From the NCBI RefSeq assembly GCF_028476545.1, contig NW_026731778.1, forward strand, positions 186,001-250,000: a DNA stretch of 64,000 bases, read 5' to 3'. Position numbers and translations under genes: made by a program. This document shows, in pieces, positions 47,301-58,073 of this stretch (within the stretch, counting starts at the first letter, position 1; the number at the start of each line of letters is the position of its first letter). The notes under the pieces are model-generated. The model was not told where the DNA came from and did no database searches. It saw nothing but the letters and a program-made list of their open reading frames with translations. This stretch comes from Physella acuta. Taxonomy: Eukaryota; Mollusca; Gastropoda; Physidae.

Positions 47301-50300
47301 GGGCTATTATCTGCACCCCCTGGTGTTGAGCTGGACACTGGTGGTGACAGCCCTTGGTGAGATGACCTGGAGATGACTGGTGTTTTCTGGACAGATGGTG
47401 ACGTTGGTGTCACTGAAGGAACAGCCGACTCGGCTTTTTGACTCCACTTTGATGACGAATTATTCAAGTTGTCGTTTGGTTTTTGTGACATGGACGTTGA
47501 AGTTGGTGTAGCTAGCGCTGTCCAGGGTGTGTTCGCTTGCTTATTTATTCTACTACCTGCAGATGTGTCAGCATTAGAGGGTTGTGATATTTTGGGTGAT
47601 GAATTATAAGTGGAAACTGTTGACAAAGGTTTGACATCCACGTTAGGCAAATTGACCACAACAGTGTCTGTCTTTTCATCTGTTATTTCTATAACATCCT
47701 CTGTTTTAGATACATGGGCTCGGACAGTGTCTTGGTTTGACTGCTCAGGAGTTGGAGAAGATGCTTTGACCAGGGAAACATTTTTCTTTTGTTTGGGTCT
47801 AATAAAGAAAATAATAATGACATGATTATGTTTAAAAAATGTATCGAGGAAAATAAAGAAAAAGTATGAATAGTTATAGTTGAAATAATTGCTCAAATGT
47901 TCCGAGATAGTGATAAAATAATACAACTATTTATAATTATGTAATTAATTTCTCTACTTCAAAAGATAAAAAACAAAGTAAACAGTAAAAAGGATAGTCA
48001 CAATTTGAACTTACTCTTTATTTAATACTTTGGTCATGTCTTCATGTGCAGCTCTACTCTCTTTGAATAACATTCTGGAAGTATATAATAATCATATATA
48101 TACACACATCCTAGAAGTATATAATAATCATATATGTACACACACCCTAGAGGTATATAATAATCATATATATACACACACACCCTAGAAGTATATAATA
48201 ATCACATATATACACACACACCCTAGAAGTATATAATAATCATATATATACACACACACATTGTAGAAGTATATAATAATCATATATATACACACACACA
48301 CATCCTAGAAGTATATAATACACATATATATACACACATAACTTTCTGGGACAGTTTGTTATTTTGTACCTATTAACAATTTTGAATTTCTCAGTCAGTT
48401 TTAAAGCAATTTTAAGACTGATTTTAAATGGTGAAAACTGTTCTGGTATGGGACCAGTATTCCCAGGGTTATTTTATAGAGTTGCACCAAGCATATTAGT
48501 TTGCTTTTTTCTTAGATAAAATAAATACTTTTAAGTTAGATTTAACAGAAAAGTGTTAACCATAAATCCATGTACATTGGAGTACAAAAACATCCCAATA
48601 TTGATACACTAGATCCCTTAATTTTTTTAAAAACTAAAGCTGAAAATAGCTTGATGCTTCAAAGCAACTTCTAAATAGAAATAAAATGTTTAAATTAAAT
48701 CTACTTTTGAAGTGAGAATCAGAACTTTTATGCTAAATCAAAATTTTCCAATACCTTGTCTGCATCCAACCCTGAGGCCAGATGGGCTTAATATCTGTGT
48801 CGAGATAGGCCCTGATAAAATCTTCAGCTGTCTGATTTCTTGATTTGCACAGGTTATATGATTTCATTTTGGTTGCCACAATGTCAAGTAGTAAATCTCT
48901 GAAAAAATGTGTTGACCATAAGACAAAAATAAAAACATTTTAAAATTCATAAGTCCATGTAGGATAAAGAGTAATAGTTAAGATCAATGGAAAAAAATAA
49001 AGAGTTCAAAATTGCTAATCTAACCTGATCTCCTCAGTCCATTGAAATTTCCTGCGTGGGCCCCTTGGTTTTTTCTTATTATCAGACTTCTCTTCTTCAT
49101 CACTTTCAGTAGATCCTTCTTCTTTGACTGTTTCAGGGTTTTCATCTTTCAGCTCAGCTTCTAGCCTGTGCTCAATAAAGTGACTAACTTAATGTAATGC
49201 TCTTAAATTTTTTTTTTTAGTGTTCCTAGAATTATCAATATAAGAAGTAGGATTTTGCTGTTTTTAATGTTAATCAACAATGTTAAATTACTTGCAGGTT
49301 AAAACAACAGTTGACTAAATGAAATTGTGTAGAAACATGGCTTACTTACTGACAATTTACAGGTTAAAACGACAGGGATATCTTAAATAATAAAAAAAAA
49401 TAAAAACAACATAAGGCCTAACTTACTTTGCTTTAGCAACATCTTGTTCATGTTGCTCTACTAATCCTGGCATCTCCCTCATTATGGCTGCAAGGAAATT
49501 TGTAAAAAAAAAATTACAACCACCATTTTACTACATAGTTTATTATACTATTTACAAATTACTAACTGTTCTATTTGGAAAATGTTTATCCTGTAATTAT
49601 TTAATTGATTTTTAAAAGTATTTGTATTTACTTAAATTTTTTTTTTAATTCATCCAATAAATAGTAGAAAATACATTGCAGTAGTAGTAATGTGATTTAA
49701 AAAAGAATGAACATTTTACATGAAAGATTAATTTTCTTGTTATAACTCTGAAAAATAAAATAATTTGATAAATATTTTAATTAAAAAAATCTTTTTTTTT
49801 AAAACTTATAATTTAATTTTAATATATGTAGCATAGCTGAAAAAGTGTAAAATTTGTTTAGCATTACCGTCCCTGAGTCTTTGCAAAGGTATCTTGAGTG
49901 GCACTTCCTGTTGTGACTCCCTGAGTTTCTTAGCCCTGCGCAGCAAAGCATGCTTGCCACATGGTAGATGTTCACCGAGATGATTGTAAATACTAGTTCT
50001 ACTGCCCCACTGAAGGTTTTTAGAGCCTAGTTCAATACTATGTTAGAAAGAAAAAAAATATATGTTGACACACAGTTATTAAATCAGACAAGAAATCAAT
50101 ATTAAAAAATGCAAAGCTTCACTTACTCTAATAAAAGTTTATTAACATATGTAGAGAAAAACTTGGATTTTCCTTCCTTGCTTTCTCTTGCTGCCTAAAA
50201 AAAAAATCAGTTCATTGAATTATTTCAATTCAATTATTAAACAGTGCATTGAAGAAAAGTTTTAAACATTGATAACAACTTACAAAATAGGTTAACATAA

Positions 50301-53300
50301 TCCCAAAAATTTGATCACAGCATCAACCCTTACCTTTTTAATATTTTCAATAGCTTCAGCAAGATCGGGAGGTAACTGTGATGGCAACTGAGTATTTTTG
50401 TCTGTTGACTGCTGATCTCCCTTGACTTCCTCTCCACCAGACTTGCTGGAAGAGTCCTCTTTTACACCCTGTAGTATGGCATTGAATGTTTCCTGCAAGA
50501 AATTTTGTCTTCACATTTATGATGATCAAAAATTGAAATAAAAAAATCTCACATATTAAAAAAAAACTATCATAAAAAAGCCACTTTTAAATGGACATAT
50601 GAAGCTAATTATTTACTGTTCTTTAAAACCAGGTAAAAATTGAAAATGTTCTTTATCATATTTCTCAATACATATAATACAATCACATCATATATAAGGC
50701 TACGGAATTAAGAGTAATAAACATGTTTTAAAGAAATTAAGGAATTAGCAAAACGCAAGGCCATGAATTAACATCCTTACTTCTAAAGAGTGTTTAAAAT
50801 CTTTCAACTGGGGATCATTATCCAAATTAATAACCTCAGCGGAACCATTGGTGGCAGGGGTGTTCAAAACAGGTGTCATGGGTGTGGCCACTACTGGAAC
50901 AGCTGGTGTTGCAGGTACAGGTGTTTGACATTCATCAACTTTCTGAGGGGACGAGCTGCCACTGACCTTTTTACTAAAAAGGTAAATCATCAGTTACAGC
51001 TGTTAGTAATGAAAAGTTTAATCTAAAACACAATACCTATTAAGATATAAAGTGCTATCAATGTTAAAAAAAAAAAGTAAAGTTCTTATTCGAGTGTAAA
51101 TGTTCATGGGGCAATTGAAGTAGTTCACCTGTCTCACTTTAAATGTTAAAAGGAGGCATTTTTGCAATTTTCACTATTCCTAATCTCTGGCTTTTGCTAT
51201 AATACTTGATCCTATTCTAAATCACTACCACCAATAGCAATAATAGTTGAATAGACTTTTTAATAAGTCTCTTTTATTAACATTTTATGGTAAATGCTTT
51301 AAAAACACATACTTAACTTACCTAATTTTAAAGCTGTATTAAAATATTATTATAGAAACTATTAAAATCTTACAGTTTTAATTTTTCAAGGTTCTTTTTC
51401 TTCTTCTTTTTAATCACAATCTCTCCATCAGGGCCGGCAAGCAGCTTCTTTTTCTTCTTTTCACCTTCTTTGCTCTCCAAAAGCTTTTTACGCTGTAGAA
51501 CAGGATTTTGTTCCTTTTTTTAAGGGAGTAGATGGTGATAATAACAAAAATGCAACATATCAGTTAGCCACTGACGGCAATGACAAACTGAGAGTAAGAT
51601 GCTTCACAGAAATGTATTTTGACTTTGCCTTAGATTGCTCTAGAGGCCCAAATTTAAAAGATTACTAAATGAAGATTAGATGACTTGTCTGGTAGGTGTG
51701 GATTATTGTCAGACTACATATTTCAGTCATTTTCATTAAGTCCACTCAAGTTTAAAAAAATATTATCCCAACACTGACCATACAAGTCCATTTTAAGTTT
51801 TAATTAAGAAACAAAAGTATAGGCCCTACACCAGAAAACAAATGGAATTATATGCATTACTTCACAACAGCAAGCATTATACTTTCCTGAAAGAAGCTTT
51901 AGTTACAAACTATATTTGCATGGTGTAGTAATGTGATATTACTATGATTAACAAAGGTGTGTATTGCAGTATTTTAACCCTGCACTTTTAAGTACAGTAG
52001 CCATGCTATCCACCCCCCCCCCCCCCCATTTCACAGACACCCGTGATGTTTACCTTCATTGCTTTGAACTTCTTAGACAATGCTTCACCTGTCTCCTCTA
52101 CAGCATCCTCACCCCCACTGTCAGAATCCAAGACTCTCTGCGTTAAAGTTAAATAGGGATTAATTAAGCAAATTATAGTTAGTCTTTTAGTGCCATTTTT
52201 TAAATAAAATAATTATAATTTTTTATTCTAGACTGTAGACTGTAAAAATATATTATTAACTTAAATAAACCAACATAAAAGAGTAATTTTAAAAAAACAA
52301 CCCCAAGGCAGCCAAAAATGGAATTGTGAGAGAACTTTTTTTAAAAATTCCAAACAGGCAGAAATCAAGCAAAAATAAATACACATTGAATGAATTGTTA
52401 AAAAATGAAAATAAATAACAACAAATACCTTTTTCTTTTTCTTCATAGGCTTAGGGCTGCTGAATTCATCTATAGAATCATCATTGAGAGATTTGAAGTC
52501 CAATTTGCCCTGGTTGATGTAGAAACCTCCATGTTTGGTAGTCAATGAGTATGGGACAACTTCATCATACTGGAAAAGAAATTACAATGTAAAATAGATA
52601 TGCTAACAATAATATACATGAAACAATATATAATTTATATAAAACATATTGAAACAAAGATTATATATTTTTATCATCTTTTTTCTGTTCGTGCATAAGT
52701 CACACGAGGCAGGTGGAGTGGAGTAGAGTTCTGATTTAATGACCTCAGAATACAGGGGGGATAGTGTGTGCCCAGCCACCTTAGTTTTCTTTACTTGAGT
52801 TAGGTACCCATTGGAGCTGAAATTTAGCCAGGGATCCTATCTCTGGAATACTCATGTTAGCGCTCTTATGCTCTACCATCCTACCTTGCCATCCCCTTAT
52901 ATATTTTACTAAGTGAAACTCCATGTTAGAAAAATCTTACAAATTCTGTGTTGTCAATAAATGAATCGTCTTCGTTATAGCCATCTCCCAAATCATAAAA
53001 ATCATCCATTTCTTGGGTCCGATGCTTTTTTCCAGATTGCATGGCCTTGGGTCCCTTTAATCATAAAAAGACAAACATATAGGATACATGGTTAAACACA
53101 CACATACATATAATCCCCATTCAACTTAAAAATATAAATGATTAAAGCTCCTATTAATAAACAGCATTGCTTTTTGCTACTCACATATTTAGCTTCAAAT
53201 TTCTGAGCAATAGCAGCAACATTAACATCATCTGATTCATCAAACAAGTCTCCTCCATTGGAATGCTGGAGAAAGAATTTTTTTTTTAAGTACTTGTTGT

Positions 53301-55921
53301 GTCGTTGTCCCCCCCCCCCCCCCCCCAAAACCAGCTTTGAACTTGTTGAACATTAAACAGAAATGTTAAAACATTGTGTAGCTTTTTTTCCCATCTATAT
53401 CAATGGGTTTATCCTGAAATAAACACCAACATTCCCCAGTGCAGCATATTGTATGTCATCTTTTGACGTAAGAGAAGTGCTACAAAAGTAGATTAAGAAT
53501 ATGACTTGTGTTAGCATAGGCATAGAGACAGCAAGTGACATTAAATTACTTGTACCTTTGATACATATTTTTTAAGGTGGGGAAGTGGAGGAAGAAGGGT
53601 AGGGAAAAACCATATTTTTCTACAGTAAAGACTTCATCTCATCCTTATTGTAGAAGTTATAATAAGAAAGGTAGCATATTTTGTAACCTTAACATGTAAG
53701 TGACCCAAATATATACGGGTATGTTTATAATCTAACTAGCAGTAGCATACACACATACACTGATCAAGCTGTTTTCCAGTCCTACACACCAAACTAATTC
53801 AACTATATGTGGGGGCTTCATTAATGAGTTACCTCGTTTCCCATTGTTATTTTTCTACTAAGCCCTTTTTCTAGATGGTAGTTGTTTCATTTTCAATTTC
53901 ATCCACAGAAAATATGTTATGCAATATTTTCCATGACGACCCCCCACCCCCTCCAACCCAAAAAAAATCACATTTATGATTTGAGCCTTAACATCATATT
54001 TTTATAGCTACGGTATTAACTGAATACGAAACATGACCCTCCCCCCCCCCCCCCCATCAGTATTAAATATCTCAACAAAACGTAACATCTTTTATTCTTG
54101 AGTAACTTTAATTTTTATCTCTAGCCTTTTAAAAACAAAAAAGTCATTTATATCCAGAAATCTAAGGTCAACTTGCAACATTTAGATCTATTTCGTTTTA
54201 AACTTTTTCTTTTGTTTACTTTGGTGGTGTACGTGTTTCGAATTCGATTTTAAGTACAAGTAAACAAAATTCAACGCTACAGAAATTCTAGTAAAAAGCG
54301 CTCTGAATAAAACTGCACAAAGTCCAAACCCGCCGCACGACGGTGCGTTTACATTTACATAAGCCGAAGATAGGCGCGAGGCTAAGCGAGCGAGAAAACA
54401 TGGCGGGCCGTAGCGCCAACGCTCAGCTGACACAAAACGAAAATGGCGCAGAGAAAAAAAAGCCCGACACGACCTCTCTAGCACATGACCCGCAACAGAT
54501 AAATCAATCACAGATATATCGATGCTCGTCATGGTCATCGGCGCGTGACGCAACGAACGTGAGGAGCCTCGAACCGCACGCCTCCTCGCTCGCCAGTCTA
54601 CCCGCTACCAGCACGACTGTCTGTCTGCTACGCCACACACCGCGATGGCTAATCTCGGCGCGTGACCCACTTTTAGTACACCCTCTCCCAAAATAATACT
54701 TAATCAGCTGTGCGCGTGAACCCAATAAATCAATAAACAAGTATGATTTTCGGAATACTTAATTTTCCTCAATATTTAAACTAATAAAAAGATACATTAA
54801 TTTCTGGCTTTGATAAAATTGTTTTCAAGAAATGCGTTGTGACCCTAAAAATTACTAACGGAATACTGATAAAAAAGTTAACAAATACAGGCGAAGATCG
54901 AACGAACAGTTGCCTAGCTTAACTATCCTCAAGATCACACACGTCAGATAAAAACCGGTGTGTTGTCCTTGGTGTGTGCTTCATCAGTGTTGCTATAGCA
55001 ACTTTTTGAAAAGATGAGGTCGGGTGGAATGTGTCGTGCTTCGGGACTCGAACCATAACTTACTGAAACTCCCTAGATTTTCTTCGCTAAACTCGGTTCA
55101 CTGTAATGTCGCTAACACAAGCAAACCAGAGGTCTATTTTTATTTCTAACGCGCTGAACATTTGGAGGTAGAATAAATGCCTTTCAGCGTGTCATACTAT
55201 GCAGTTATACTCCACTAGCCTATACAGAATGGCGTACAGAAGGAGAAATGTAAGAGAATGAAGTATGATGGTAATGAGGAAAGAAAAGATTCAAAATAAA
55301 TTGAAAAAGCTAATTTGAAAAGTTGCACATACAGATTCTAATTCAAAATAAAACGTATGGGTAGAACGGTGAATTTTGATAACGAAACTAATAAGAACAT
55401 TTAGAGCTGAGTTTCATAACATAAGTGGGAATGTTTAATTGCTTTGCAATCTTTGGGAGTAAAATAAATGTCAGGTTCAAAATGGCGTGGTAGTGGTCTG
55501 GCCATTTTGTATGCCACGATTGAGGCTGTGGTTGTGGTAGCTGTTGTACTGATATTCAGAACAAGGCAGGGTTGGTGCAGAAAGAAAACGGCATGTATTA
55601 CACATAAAACATTGAGTGAAATTAGTGACAGACAGTGGAGGTTTCCCAACAATACATAAAGAAAAAGTTCCCCAAAACAATGAAGATTGACTTTAAATAT
55701 TGGAATATAGATATATTTACAACTTTTTACATTTATTTAAGTTTTAATTAACTTACCCTAAGATTTTTTGCTAACTCCGCAAACGAGTATTCTGGACATA
55801 TTTTTGCATTGGATTCCCCAAGTGACAGTTCAAACCTGTAAGTTCTTTTTTTAGTATCAACTTTTTTGTCCTTTTGAGATGCCTCAACTGTAGTCAGGTT
55901 CACTCTTTTTATTTCCGACAT
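44343..55921 (-). CDS. UBN1: Ubinuclein (HIRA-complex subunit, histone H3.3 chaperone cofactor)
   Basis: Exons in transcript order: 55921-55757, 53265-53185, 53054-52941, 52569-52429, 52137-52054, 51492-51374, 50973-50781, 50492-50334, 50194-50127, 50037-49868, 49487-49427, 49165-49025, 48898-48755, 48074-48015, 47798-47300, 47009-45923, 45232-44343; 4176 nt, 1391 aa (human UBN2 about 1350, UBN1 1134). It is a nuclear subunit that, with HIRA and CABIN1, deposits H3.3 independently of replication. The HPC2-related (HRD) region that contacts H3.3 lies at about residues 90-145 (GDGYNEDDSFIDNTEF, then VVPYSLTTKHGGFYIN). Lys-rich stretches follow. The ubinuclein middle domain spans about 353-566 (LLLDIEL, LPCGKHALLRRAKKLR, PRRKFQWTEEIR, IKPIWPQGWMQTR). 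The rest is Ser/Pro/Gln-rich and probably disordered. It serves as co-orthologue of vertebrate UBN1 and UBN2; the symbol is nominal. Confidence 0.95.
48074..48345 (-). repeat. Minisatellite (36-42 bp, 7 units) that repeats a 3' splice-site motif
   Basis: The unit CTAGAAGTATATAATAATCA plus a (TA)n(CA)n run recurs with starts at about 48075, 48111, 48147, 48184, 48223, 48263 and 48305. On the ubinuclein coding strand each unit ends TATACTTCTAG or CCAG. The last one (TATACTTCCAG) is the acceptor of the exon at 48074-48015. Confidence 0.9.
51076..51145 (-). mobile_element. SINE family 1 tail fragment
   Basis: AAGTAAAGTTCTTATTCGAG, then ATGGGGCAATTGAAGTAG, then TTCACCTGTCTC resembles the 3' part of family 1. 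It lies in a ubinuclein intron. Confidence 0.5.
52013..52027. repeat. C15 homopolymer
   Basis: On the ubinuclein transcript it is a G15 run 27-41 bases after the donor of the exon at 52137-52054. Confidence 0.95.
52690..52905 (-). mobile_element. SINE family 1 copy, heavily diverged
   Basis: GAGTAGAGTTCTGATTTAATGACCTCAG, in pieces, and GAGTTAGGTACCCATTGGAG match the family. The head is hardly recognisable (CTCTACCATCCTACC). It lies in a ubinuclein intron. Confidence 0.6.
53266..55756 (-). other. Ubinuclein intron 1
   Basis: A 2.5-kb intron with C homopolymers at 53309-53326 and 54041-54055. It holds a CpG-dense island at about 54296-54715 and several GCCATTTT/AAAATGGC motifs (54447, 55480, 55501). 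No ubinuclein exon was found in it. Confidence 0.75.
54296..54715. promoter_or_regulatory. CpG-dense island inside ubinuclein intron 1
   Basis: About 420 bp with CpG at a density far above the AT-rich flanks (CCGCCGCACGACGGTGCG; AGGCGCGAGGCTAAGCGAGC; GGCGCGTGACGCAACGAACG). It has two ATGGCG motifs that fit YY1 sites (54400 and 54444) and a plausible plus-strand Kozak start, AACATGGCGG. It could be an alternative ubinuclein promoter or the promoter of an unrecognised transcript on either strand. Confidence 0.55.
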
Positions 55922-55988
55922 GATGAATTCATTTTTTATCCCACCTTTAACAAGAATTTAGTTTATTTGTAATCCGTCTCTATGCTAT

Positions 55989-56050
55989 GAGGCTAAATCT
56001 ACCGCCATTTTGCGTAGTAACGACAAGAGCGTATCACCTTCCGGAAAGGG
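55989..56050 (-). promoter_or_regulatory. Ubinuclein core promoter elements (YY1-like and ETS-like)
   Basis: CCGCCATTTT at 56002-56011 (YY1 type, about 80 bases upstream of the ATG) and CTTCCGGAAAG at 56038-56048 (ETS type). There is no TATA box. The pairing is typical of TATA-less housekeeping promoters, so the start site probably lies between 55930 and 56040. Confidence 0.55.
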
Positions 56051-56798
56051 GTATCCTCGGTGAGTCCATCTTAAAGGGGAGAAAAATCTTTGGACTAAAA
56101 ATAAACTTTATTTGTTTTTTTAGAAAATATCAACTTGATTAGCTTTATATATAAGTTAAAATATTCAAATTAGATCTAAGGTAAATAAAGCGATTGATTT
56201 ATAAATAACAATTTAAAGTTCAGTAAGGCAACCTCATATTTATGAAGCTGCACAACCTATTCTAAATTAAACATTAAAAAGTTACAGTGACCCAGGAATC
56301 CCCCTTGTAATGTTTATAAATTGAAAAGGGCTAATCATATGTTTGATTCGACATTTGAATAAAAAAATAGGTAAAGATCTTAAAAAATTGAATCAAACAA
56401 TTGATTGTTTAAAAACAACAGTATTTGTTCACGCTACGGATGTTATTAAACACGTTTACTATATAGACTATTATAGTTCTAGTATTCTAGATTGTCAAGG
56501 ATAGACCTACCGCCTAGCCTTAGTTCCCAAGTGTGTACCTTAAACTAAAGTTATATAGTATGTAGATACAAATCTAGATTCTCAAGTTACCAAGATGTCT
56601 CTTGAAATATATTTTTAACGTTTTCTACAAATTTATAAAAGAAAGCAAACCACATTTTAATTTTTCCCTATTATTGTTATAATTATTGAGACTTTATTAT
56701 AGACGTTTTTAAAATAAGTTACCATTTCGGACATGATAGGGCAGACGAAGTAGAGTTGATCTTTTTCTATAACCTCGGCATATAAAATGAGGTGAAGG
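56051..56798. other. Flank upstream of ubinuclein
   Basis: AT-rich, with no exons seen. A worn SINE family 1 piece lies at 56742-56798 (minus strand), directly against the MITE that follows. Confidence 0.55.
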
Positions 56799-57025
56799 CA
56801 GAGTTTATTCCAGGCATCTCTTCGGGGGGGGGGGGGCGAAAAAATTCTACCGCCCCCCCCCCCCCCCAAAAGAAATGAAATTTATATAATTTATATAGAA
56901 AAAATATACTTTTAACAGTTTCCGCCCCCCCCCCCCCGAAGAAAGTCTACCCCCCCCCCCCCGAAAATTTCAAGTGCCCCCCCCCCCCCCCCCCCCCCGG
57001 AGAAAAAAGTCTGGAAGAAACACTG
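56799..57025 (-). mobile_element. Poly-G/C-block MITE
   Basis: Ends CAGAGTTTATTCCAG and CTGGAAGAAACACTG. Blocks of poly-C (with one poly-G) and spacers identical in kind to 37641-37882. The flanks do not show a matching 8-bp duplication. It lies 24 bp from the next MITE. Confidence 0.85.
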
Positions 57026-57049
57026 TTATGGCGATTTCACTTGAACAAA

Positions 57050-57468
57050 GGGGTCATCCATAAATGACGTCACGCTTTTTGGGATGATTTTTACCTCCCC
57101 CTCCCCTCCGTCACACATCGTCACAAAAAGCCAGACCCCCCCCCCCTAAAATGACGTCACACCTCAGCCTACAACCCCCCCCCCTCAAAATTGCAGTTGA
57201 ATTTTTCTTAAAACATCTATATTTTTCCAAAATCTTGTCTGAACTCTGTCAAAATAGAGTATTTTTAATAAATTCCTCTTGCAATATATTAAAACAGTTT
57301 TCTAAAGCGCGAAATAACGTCTAAAATTCGTTTTCTAACATTGCTTTTTTTAAAAAGTGTGACGTCGCACCCTCTGAACCCCCCCCCCCTCCCCCTCATC
57401 ACACACCGTCACAAAATTACGGACCCCCCTTCCCCCCTACGAGTGTGACGTCATTTATGGACGACCCC
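57050..57468 (+). mobile_element. MITE of the GGGGTCATCC family, 419 bp, carrying three CRE octamers
   Basis: Inverted ends GGGGTCATCCATAAATGACG and TCATTTATGGACGACCCC, flanked by AAA on both sides. Perfect TGACGTCA lies at 57065-57072, 57152-57159 and 57446-57453. There is no coding sequence. Three-base flanking matches in several copies would fit PIF/Harbinger, but this is not proven. Confidence 0.85.
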
Positions 57469-57949
57469 AAAATCATTAACAAGTCTTTTATATTCATAAA
57501 CATCATAAAAAAGTTTAATAATACACTATTATTCTTCTTCAAAATAAAATCTTACTAATAAATACTACTGTGATATTTATCAATAGTTTTGAAATTGGCT
57601 ACCTACAGGGTTATTAAATTACTATGCAGGTAGTGACGCATAAAAACCTATTATAACACCCGCAGGGGCTAATTTTACTTGCTCTTTATCTATATTTTTT
57701 AGCCTAAGAAAACAGAGGAACATTTCAAATTAAATAAGTTGTCGATTGAAATGAAAGTATCTCAGAGCAGTGAGAGTAGGCCTACATTTAGGATATTTGC
57801 CCATTACTACAAAATAAGCAGGCAACCGATTGAAATTAGATTTCTGCTTCAGATGGTCAGACGAGTATAGTAAGCTTTGATTATGTAATCGGCAGTTGAG
57901 CGTGGCATTTCAATGATCTCATGGACTGTTCCAGATCTAGGATAAACGT

Positions 57950-58073
57950 CTATTTCTTCAGCAGGGCATAAGTCAGACCTCCCACTGCAGCGCCTCCTAT
58001 GATCCATAACGTAATCAGACACAGGAGGGTTACACTTACACATGACACAGAGAATTGATTAGTGGACTCATCA
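57950..58073 (-). CDS. Possible C-terminal exon encoding a membrane segment
   Basis: On the minus strand an open frame gives a hydrophobic stretch (VTLLCLITLWIIGGAAVGGL) followed by TYALLKK and a TAG ending at 57950. An upstream TGA limits it, and only a weak acceptor is present near 58072. The look is that of a tail-anchor or last TM helix. No family recognised and no partner exons found, so it may be chance. Confidence 0.2.

Noticed and set aside
44915-47825. Plus-strand open frames opposite the large ubinuclein exons
   Set aside because: They are antisense shadows of the Ser/Gln/Pro-rich minus-strand coding exons.
48074-48345. A CRISPR-like array
   Set aside because: Units are a simple tandem minisatellite without unique spacers, inside an animal intron.
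54343-54696. A protein-coding exon for the plus-strand frame starting near the CpG island
   Set aside because: Open by chance in GC-richer DNA; the protein has no recognisable family and low-complexity composition. The island is reported as regulatory instead.
56799-57468. A single composite element made of the two adjacent MITEs
   Set aside because: Each has its own inverted ends and each family occurs separately elsewhere; the 24-bp gap suggests independent insertions.
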